Source of the DNA: Planctomycetota bacterium
GTDB taxonomy: Bacteria; Planctomycetota; B129-G9
NCBI GenBank assembly: GCA_030607235.1
Contig: JAUWEX010000016.1
Span: 1-11,470, forward strand
Length of the DNA: 11,470 nt
Reading direction: 5' to 3'
The notes beneath the pieces were generated by a model. That model was given only the letters and a program-made list of their open reading frames with translations. It was not told where the DNA came from and did not search any database. Made by a program: the position numbers and the translations under genes. Shown here one piece after another: positions 8,101 through 11,470 of this stretch (the first letter of the stretch is position 1; the number at the start of each line of letters is the position of its first letter).

Positions 8101-9660
8101 AAGGTCGATCGCCACGAAAGTTCCCGAAGACATTACGACGTAGGCGATGTCATTATTGAGGGCGATATAGTCTATCATTACCGGTTCACTGTATGCCGAA
8201 CCGGTTCCGCGGCGCGTGGCGATGAACTTACGCCATTTTTCTTTGCCCGTTTTAGCGTCCGCACAGATGAGATAAAAATTGGGATGAAATCCCTCAATGC
8301 TCTGGGCGACAAACAGAACGCCGTCCTTGTAGGGCACGATTGGCCCGGAAAACCTGAATTCGTTGTTGAGTTTGTCGTAAGTGCTTTTGAGTATGAGGTT
8401 GGTGTCTTTGCGACTGTTCCACAGTTCCTCGCCGGAGTTTACGTCAATCGCGTGGACCATGCCTTCCAGGAAATAACCTCGACCCGACATGGTTTGGAAC
8501 GCAGAAATGAAATACGCCACTCCGTCATGCACGGTGCAAAACGTATTCGGAGGCGGAAGGTGGGCAGGGGACTGATTGAGGCGCCTTATGCTCGGAGAAG
8601 CATACATCCGCTGTCCGTTATAACCGTCAAGGGCATACAGACACGTGCCTACAGCAACAAATACCTTGCCGTCCGAAACAGCGGGCACGGTTGAGACAAG
8701 ATAAGGCCGTTTTTTTGGTTCTCTCATCCCGGTACGGTTGCGGTAGAAGGTTACATCGGCGGGGACTTCGTATTTCCATTTCAGCCCTCCGATCCTGCCT
8801 TCCGAACCGTCCATGAGCGCGTTGCATGCGACGTTTCCGCCGAAAGCAGGGCGATCGTCTATCGGTCGCGCTATCGGTAGCTTGCAGGCGGTTATTAGCC
8901 CGTCAAGATAATCGCCCAGACTTTTCTCGCGCTTTTCTACGCTTATCTTTGCCTTGCTCAGTTCCAGGTGTCGGTCGAGTATTGCGCGATAGTGTTTCAG
9001 GTAGTCGATCTTTTCCAGTTTTGCGCTGGCAAGCGCTGCCTTCGCAAGCACGACGGCAAAAGCGCCGGGAGCGGCTTTTATCGTTAAGGGCCAATTGGCT
9101 CTTACCTCGATTATCCTGTTGTACAACGTCGCTGCGGCACCGTAGTCGCCGTTCTCCAGCGCAACGTTGGCGGCCAACTCTCCCGCCGCCAGGCCGCTTT
9201 CGGTGAATGGATACTTTCGGAAGAGAGACATCAGGCCTGAATAATCTCTTCGGGCTGCCAGTTTTTTCATCTCCCGCGCAGCCGTTGATTCAAAGAGACG
9301 CCGGTAGATAGCCAGGGACCGGTCGTCCAGTTTCATAAGCGCCCTGTGGCAGTATTCGATGCCGGACAACATATATTCCATTTTTATGTATTCATCGCCA
9401 CCGATCCTGTACATTGCCCGGGGATTCTTATCCAGGGCGATCTGAACGGCTTCCTGGTATTTGCGGATACACTTCTCCGCATCGCCATTGCGATGCGCTT
9501 CTTCGGCCTCGACGATCGACTCTTCCATCTCGGGGCAGTCTTCGAAAATCGTTGCGTTGCCAAAACCGCTCTCGCCTTCGGCGCCGCCCACAAAACGCGA
9601 GCCAGGTAGTAGTACGATAACTCCAATGACGCTCACCAGCACGATATGTCGGATTGTCAT
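5110..9660 (-). CDS. Giant exported TPR / PQQ beta-propeller / PDZ protein
   Basis: A 1516-residue protein with a signal peptide (about 1-27, basic start, hydrophobic core, cut near GGA-EG), so it acts outside the inner membrane. TPR-like helices cover about 45-240. A first propeller (about 290-705) shows repeated blade motifs of the form aID-x-x-TG-x-xxW, e.g. at 402-417, 464-478, 515-529 and 577-591. More TPR-like helices follow (about 705-1010, clear units near 727-755 and 909-940). A second propeller (about 1066-1516) has blade motifs at 1076-1090, 1205-1219, 1250-1264 and 1418-1432. A PDZ domain (about 1103-1173, with GSPAQKAGI and ILKINGQ) sits between its first and second motifs. This suggests a protein-binding scaffold; no catalytic residues are recognised, and cofactor binding by the PQQ-type repeats is not implied. 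A BamB-like role is possible but unproven. Start ATG 9658-9660 is supported by GGAG at 9666-9669. Confidence 0.88.
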   Translation of the reverse strand: MTIRHIVLVSVIGVIVLLPGSRFVGGAEGESGFGNATIFEDCPEMEESIVEAEEAHRNGDAEKCIRKYQEAVQIALDKNPRAMYRIGGDEYIKMEYMLSGIEYCHRALMKLDDRSLAIYRRLFESTAAREMKKLAARRDYSGLMSLFRKYPFTESGLAAGELAANVALENGDYGAAATLYNRIIEVRANWPLTIKAAPGAFAVVLAKAALASAKLEKIDYLKHYRAILDRHLELSKAKISVEKREKSLGDYLDGLITACKLPIARPIDDRPAFGGNVACNALMDGSEGRIGGLKWKYEVPADVTFYRNRTGMREPKKRPYLVSTVPAVSDGKVFVAVGTCLYALDGYNGQRMYASPSIRRLNQSPAHLPPPNTFCTVHDGVAYFISAFQTMSGRGYFLEGMVHAIDVNSGEELWNSRKDTNLILKSTYDKLNNEFRFSGPIVPYKDGVLFVAQSIEGFHPNFYLICADAKTGKEKWRKFIATRRGTGSAYSEPVMIDYIALNNDIAYVVMSSGTFVAIDLISLEEKWITRYNQEYFFGRTRRMTLDAENPNPRYWRVNHPIIYKGNMIVAPKDSNYIFCVDGKTGKLLWSVHMPELRYIAGLDDGKLFCLAKHRNYERLVIIDVNTSKIVDVFPEKGGLSVPVGRPALTKSAIYISTAEGLTKFDRKTKTFAEIFDWERDEMYPSNVVAVKSGLYLINTMEIVAFNDPLIEENLSEAIKKNPDDMALRYKRARALFDAGKLVDAADEYKTVFEKVDREATLNGSSLFERVGGELNTCCLRLIDESLARGDIKEALKYAELGFEAAIDPTLKVRTAFALATIHDFAKNGVESVRMYRKVISDIPGTMYDIGSGIQHSSHYYATARIGELITKYGRQCYANFDEEAAKAGEAVLAGADEQAHIAFYEKYPNSLAANKVMAHLAEIYEKSGRASMALVVYKNMAGRKIPDAENVDALLGLQRLSSGFEEYAPAMNALLRLSKLPPETVADIDGTQKSVVAFAAERLADIHAREAGMTDQTDSLGASPQERFSIDLGLALNDKNNDSYFVRHAVPRMITPKGRKPDIMSGRMLTVNMSVLRCWDAATGKMLWVNSTPNVWLGFYYSKSLHIGQIVQGSPAQKAGITPRQRILKINGQETKNIDDLVRALDKVQPGEKVILTCGNGKKSQDYEVIAEITPPDLTKYYCYGFYASGSRFITQSQSRLETEIKCIDLKTGTTLWRHVENNTFAWAQGLPFGSNLAAIAHFERDNNNFILLDMSSGKVVAKHEPIRFFNRPINVAGDCYVTVNSVQTNSRAMECRITDILTGKTRCKIDLGQNARYFCEIAGERLLMLQDGKRTSRIFDLYNCTEIENRPNYADANTVVSGKYAIHYNPYRSRVYVYGVLEGKNVSTCNAPGRIRKAAINGDNLLVITESGKKYRASLYDMKSGRNLWSKDIQGIGRFNHAQMDTRYVVATFVKANEDNSASSSFVVSVLDVKNGALVTRVRQTSQGGKQSEIAAKVVNGRLVILSGDTMRIFK

Positions 9661-9665
9661 AATCG

Positions 9666-9669
9666 CTCC
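9666..9669 (-). promoter_or_regulatory. Ribosome binding site of the giant exported protein
   Basis: Minus-strand GGAG lies 5 bases before the ATG whose first base is 9660. It sits only about 10 bases from the edge of the 187-base inverted repeat, so folding of that repeat in the mRNA could affect its access. Confidence 0.65.
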
Positions 9670-9679
9670 AGAGATTTAA

Positions 9680-9866
9680 TTAAGAGTTCCTGAAAAAATG
9701 ATTTTCGTAACGAGACCGAGCGAAAAGAGCGTCAGCAAGGCCGCAGGGGTCAAATACCCGGAGGCAACCCTTTTGCGGGTTGTCGAGGACATTGGGCCCC
9801 GAGAACGCTGCGGACGCTCTTTGCAGCCGGTCGCAGCAGAAAACTCGTTTTGTCAGGGGCTCTAAA
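9680..9866. repeat. ~187-base imperfect inverted repeat, MITE-like or structured leader
   Basis: The two ends are near-mirror images. AGAG (9683-9686) pairs with CTCT (9860-9863). CCTGA-A-AAAA-T-GA-TTTTC on the left matches CCTGA-C-AAAA-C-GA-G-TTTTC read from the right. GACCG (9714-9718) pairs with CGGTC (9828-9832), AAAGAGCGTC (9724-9733) pairs perfectly with GACGCTCTTT (9813-9822), CCGCAG (9741-9746) with CTGCGG (9808-9813), and GGGG (9746-9749) with CCCC (9797-9800). Some of these junction bases are shared. The centre has its own hairpin, CAACCC-ttttgc-GGGTTG (9765-9782). No transposase is encoded. The element is GC-rich between AT-rich flanks and lies directly upstream of the minus-strand gene. 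It could be a miniature mobile element, a dispersed repeat or a structured RNA; the sequence alone does not decide. No clear target duplication is visible. Confidence 0.65.
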
Positions 9867-9927
9867 GTTAGTACTTCAATGATACAATAAAATACGAATT
9901 CTCATCGAAATCGTTGGCCTATGCGTG

Positions 9928-9936
9928 TGCTATAAT
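9928..9936 (+). promoter_or_regulatory. Extended -10 promoter, distal, for the activase gene
   Basis: TG-C-TATAAT (TG at 9928-9929, hexamer 9931-9936) matches an extended -10. No recognisable -35 lies at the right distance. It would give a leader of about 120 bases. Confidence 0.4.
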
Positions 9937-9974
9937 TTCGCGGGCGCGCAAGCATATTACCGATTCTGGAAATC

Positions 9975-10002
9975 TTGCAAACATACCGAATTTTGTTATA
10001 AT
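9975..10002 (+). promoter_or_regulatory. Sigma70-like promoter, proximal, for the activase gene
   Basis: TTGCAA at 9975-9980, a 16-base spacer, and TATAAT at 9997-10002, which also carries the extended TGn (9994-9996). Transcription would start near 10008-10010, giving a leader of about 55 bases. This is the best promoter match in the window. Confidence 0.65.
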
Positions 10003-10013
10003 TTCCAATTCGG
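9986..10013. promoter_or_regulatory. Inverted repeat over the -10, candidate operator
   Basis: CCGAATT (9986-9992), 14 bases, then AATTCGG (10007-10013), a perfect 7-base dyad centred on the proximal -10 box and reaching the likely start site. A second dyad, TGGAAAT (9967-9973) and ATTTCCA (10001-10007), overlaps it. The AT-rich context makes chance symmetry plausible. Confidence 0.3.
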
Positions 10014-10021
10014 AATTTTAT

Positions 10022-10039
10022 CATATTTTTCATATTTTT
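10022..10039 (+). repeat. Tandem CATATTTTT duplication
   Basis: Two exact adjacent 9-base copies (10022-10030 and 10031-10039) lie in the untranslated leader of the activase gene. Probably a slippage-type repeat; no function is indicated. Confidence 0.7.
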
Positions 10040-10063
10040 ACTAATTTGTGAGAGACATACCAG

Positions 10064-11470
10064 ATGATAATCGGACTTGATATAGGTTCCGTCAGCGTCA
10101 ATGCAATACTGATGGATGAAGGAAATGCGATACACGAGGAAATTTACCTGAGAACGCAAGGCCAACCTGCGGAGAAGGCCCTCGAAGCGATCAACATAAT
10201 CCTCGCAAAACACCCGCAGGCCGAAATCGAAGGCGTCGCCCTTACCGGCAGCGGCGGCAAATTGCTTGCCAGGATACTGGACGGCTTTTTCGTAAACGAA
10301 CTCGTCGCGCAATCCACCGCCACCGGCACGCTCTATCCCGAGATCAAAACCTTGATGGAGATCGGCGGCGAGGACAGCAAACTGATCCTGCTGGAAAAAG
10401 ACGAAGCCGGCGCGGTGCGCATCAATGACTTCGCCATGAACACGGTCTGCGCCGCGGGAACCGGCTCCTTCCTCGACCAGCAGGCCGAACGGCTCGGCAT
10501 TTCCATCGAAAACGAATTCGCCGAACTCGCGCTGAAATCCCAAAAGCCGCCCCGCATTGCCGGACGCTGCTCAGTGTTCGCAAAGACCGACATGATTCAC
10601 CTCCAGCAAGAAGGCACCGCCGATTACGATATCGTCGCCGGACTCTGCTGGGCGATGGCGCGCAACTACAAAAGCAACATCGGACGCGGCAAAGAATTCG
10701 AAAGGCCCATCGCCTTCCAGGGCGGAGTCGCCGCGAACAAAGGCATCGTCAAGGCCTTCGAAGATATACTTGAACTGGAACCGGACGAACTTTTCATCCC
10801 CGAACACTTCGCCTCCATGGGCGCGATAGGCGCGGCGATAGACGCCCGCACAAACGGCAAACTCAAGCCCTTCAGCGGCACCGAGCCGATCGAACGATTC
10901 CTCAAAAACCGCGAGGTCGACTTCGAGACCCTCAAGCCGCTCAAAGGCGACGGATACCCGATCAACCTCGAAACCGTCGAAATACCTGCGGGGCAAAAGG
11001 TCGAGGTCTACGTCGGCGTGGACGTCGGCTCCATCAGCACCAACATCATCGTGATAGACAAGGACAACAACATACTGGCGCGCCGCTACCTGATGACCGC
11101 CGGACGCCCTCTGAAGGCCGTTACGCAGGGGCTTCTCGAAGTAGGCAAAGAAATCGCCGACAAGGTTATTGTCAAGGGCTGCGCCACAACCGGCTCTGGG
11201 CGCTACCTGACCGGCGAATTCGTCAGCGCGGACTTCGTCAAAAACGAAATCACCGCTCACGCAACCGGCGCGGCCTCTATCGATCCCGAAGTCGACACGA
11301 TCTTCGAAATCGGCGGTCAGGACTCCAAATACGTCAGCCTCGAAAACGGCGCGATCGTCGATTTCACGATGAACAAGGTCTGCGCTGCGGGAACCGGATC
11401 CTTCCTCGAAGAGCAGGCCCAAAAACTCGGCGTGGATATCAAAGGCGAATTCTCCGAACTCGCCCTCAGC
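10064..11470 (+). CDS. Tandem-domain acyl-CoA dehydratase activase (BcrA/BadF/HgdC ATPase family), 3' truncated
   Basis: The frame is open from ATG 10064 to the window edge (469 codons, no stop). It encodes two consecutive ASKHA-type ATPase domains of the HgdC/BcrA activase family. In these, ATP hydrolysis drives an electron from a [4Fe-4S] cluster into a 2-hydroxyacyl-CoA dehydratase or benzoyl-CoA reductase. Domain 1 has the phosphate loop LDIGSVS (5-11), IGGEDSK (100-106), C129 in TVCAAGTGS and C169 in GRCSVFAKTD. These two cysteines match the spacing of the cluster ligands of HgdC. Domain 2 restarts at GVDVGSIS (318-325) with IGGQDSK (416-422) and C440 in KVCAAGTGS; its second cysteine would lie past the edge. 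The duplication fits the long COG1924-type proteins (over 1000 residues), which add DUF2229 and dehydratase-like regions, so a much longer protein is expected. The Shine-Dalgarno is weak. The substrate is unknown. Confidence 0.92.
   Translation, partial: MIIGLDIGSVSVNAILMDEGNAIHEEIYLRTQGQPAEKALEAINIILAKHPQAEIEGVALTGSGGKLLARILDGFFVNELVAQSTATGTLYPEIKTLMEIGGEDSKLILLEKDEAGAVRINDFAMNTVCAAGTGSFLDQQAERLGISIENEFAELALKSQKPPRIAGRCSVFAKTDMIHLQQEGTADYDIVAGLCWAMARNYKSNIGRGKEFERPIAFQGGVAANKGIVKAFEDILELEPDELFIPEHFASMGAIGAAIDARTNGKLKPFSGTEPIERFLKNREVDFETLKPLKGDGYPINLETVEIPAGQKVEVYVGVDVGSISTNIIVIDKDNNILARRYLMTAGRPLKAVTQGLLEVGKEIADKVIVKGCATTGSGRYLTGEFVSADFVKNEITAHATGAASIDPEVDTIFEIGGQDSKYVSLENGAIVDFTMNKVCAAGTGSFLEEQAQKLGVDIKGEFSELALS

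Larger units (their letters stand above)
9867..10063. other. AT-rich divergent intergenic region
   Basis: No gene is seen here. On the plus strand it holds two TATAAT promoters for the activase gene, a dyad around the second one, and a tandem CATATTTTT repeat. On the minus strand the promoter of the giant exported protein should also lie here, but I see only weak candidates (TATTGT or TATCAT around 9881-9892) without a good -35. Confidence 0.5.

Noticed and set aside
9681..9908. Small minus-strand protein encoded through the inverted repeat.
   Set aside because: The frame is open between in-frame stops but lacks ATG, GTG or TTG and any ribosome binding site.
10571..11422. A 283-codon minus-strand open frame opposite the activase gene.
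   Set aside because: It mirrors the coding frame of the tandem activase and looks like a composition artefact.

Overview
The window looks like a chromosomal segment of a bacterium, most likely an anaerobic planctomycete (Phycisphaerae-like). This is inferred from family content, not from a marker gene. The clues are a very large exported protein that alternates TPR helices and PQQ-type beta-propellers, a DUF2851 protein, a tandem-domain acyl-CoA dehydratase activase (an oxygen-sensitive iron-sulfur family typical of anaerobes), and open intergenic spaces with TATAAT-type promoters.

Layout, left to right. At 1-132 is the C-terminus of a plus-strand gene, probably shikimate kinase. It overlaps by 4 bases a DUF2851 gene (129-1685). 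After a 132-base gap holding a sigma70-like promoter comes a multi-pass membrane protein of unknown role (1818-3149). A second promoter drives a small HU-family DNA-binding protein (3284-3565). Next are queC (3626-4360) and queE (4357-5106), two enzymes of 7-deazaguanine (queuosine precursor) synthesis, overlapping as ATGA. A GC-rich set of mutually exclusive hairpins lies between the HU gene and queC. queE ends 3 bases from the stop of a convergent minus-strand gene (5110-9660). That gene encodes a 1516-residue exported protein ordered signal peptide, TPR helices, propeller, TPR helices, and a second propeller interrupted by a PDZ domain.

The 403 bases at 9661-10063 separate this gene from the divergent, right-truncated activase gene (10064-11470). 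The space holds a ~187-base imperfect inverted repeat just upstream of the minus-strand ribosome binding site, then two TATAAT promoters facing the activase gene, one of them inside an inverted repeat.

Functionally this is mostly housekeeping: aromatic amino acid synthesis, nucleoid structure and tRNA modification. The exported scaffold and the radical-type activase are the accessory genes. I see no defence system, CRISPR array, transposase, tRNA or rRNA. The least explained elements are the 187-base palindromic element, the switch-like leader before queC, and the PDZ-in-propeller protein.
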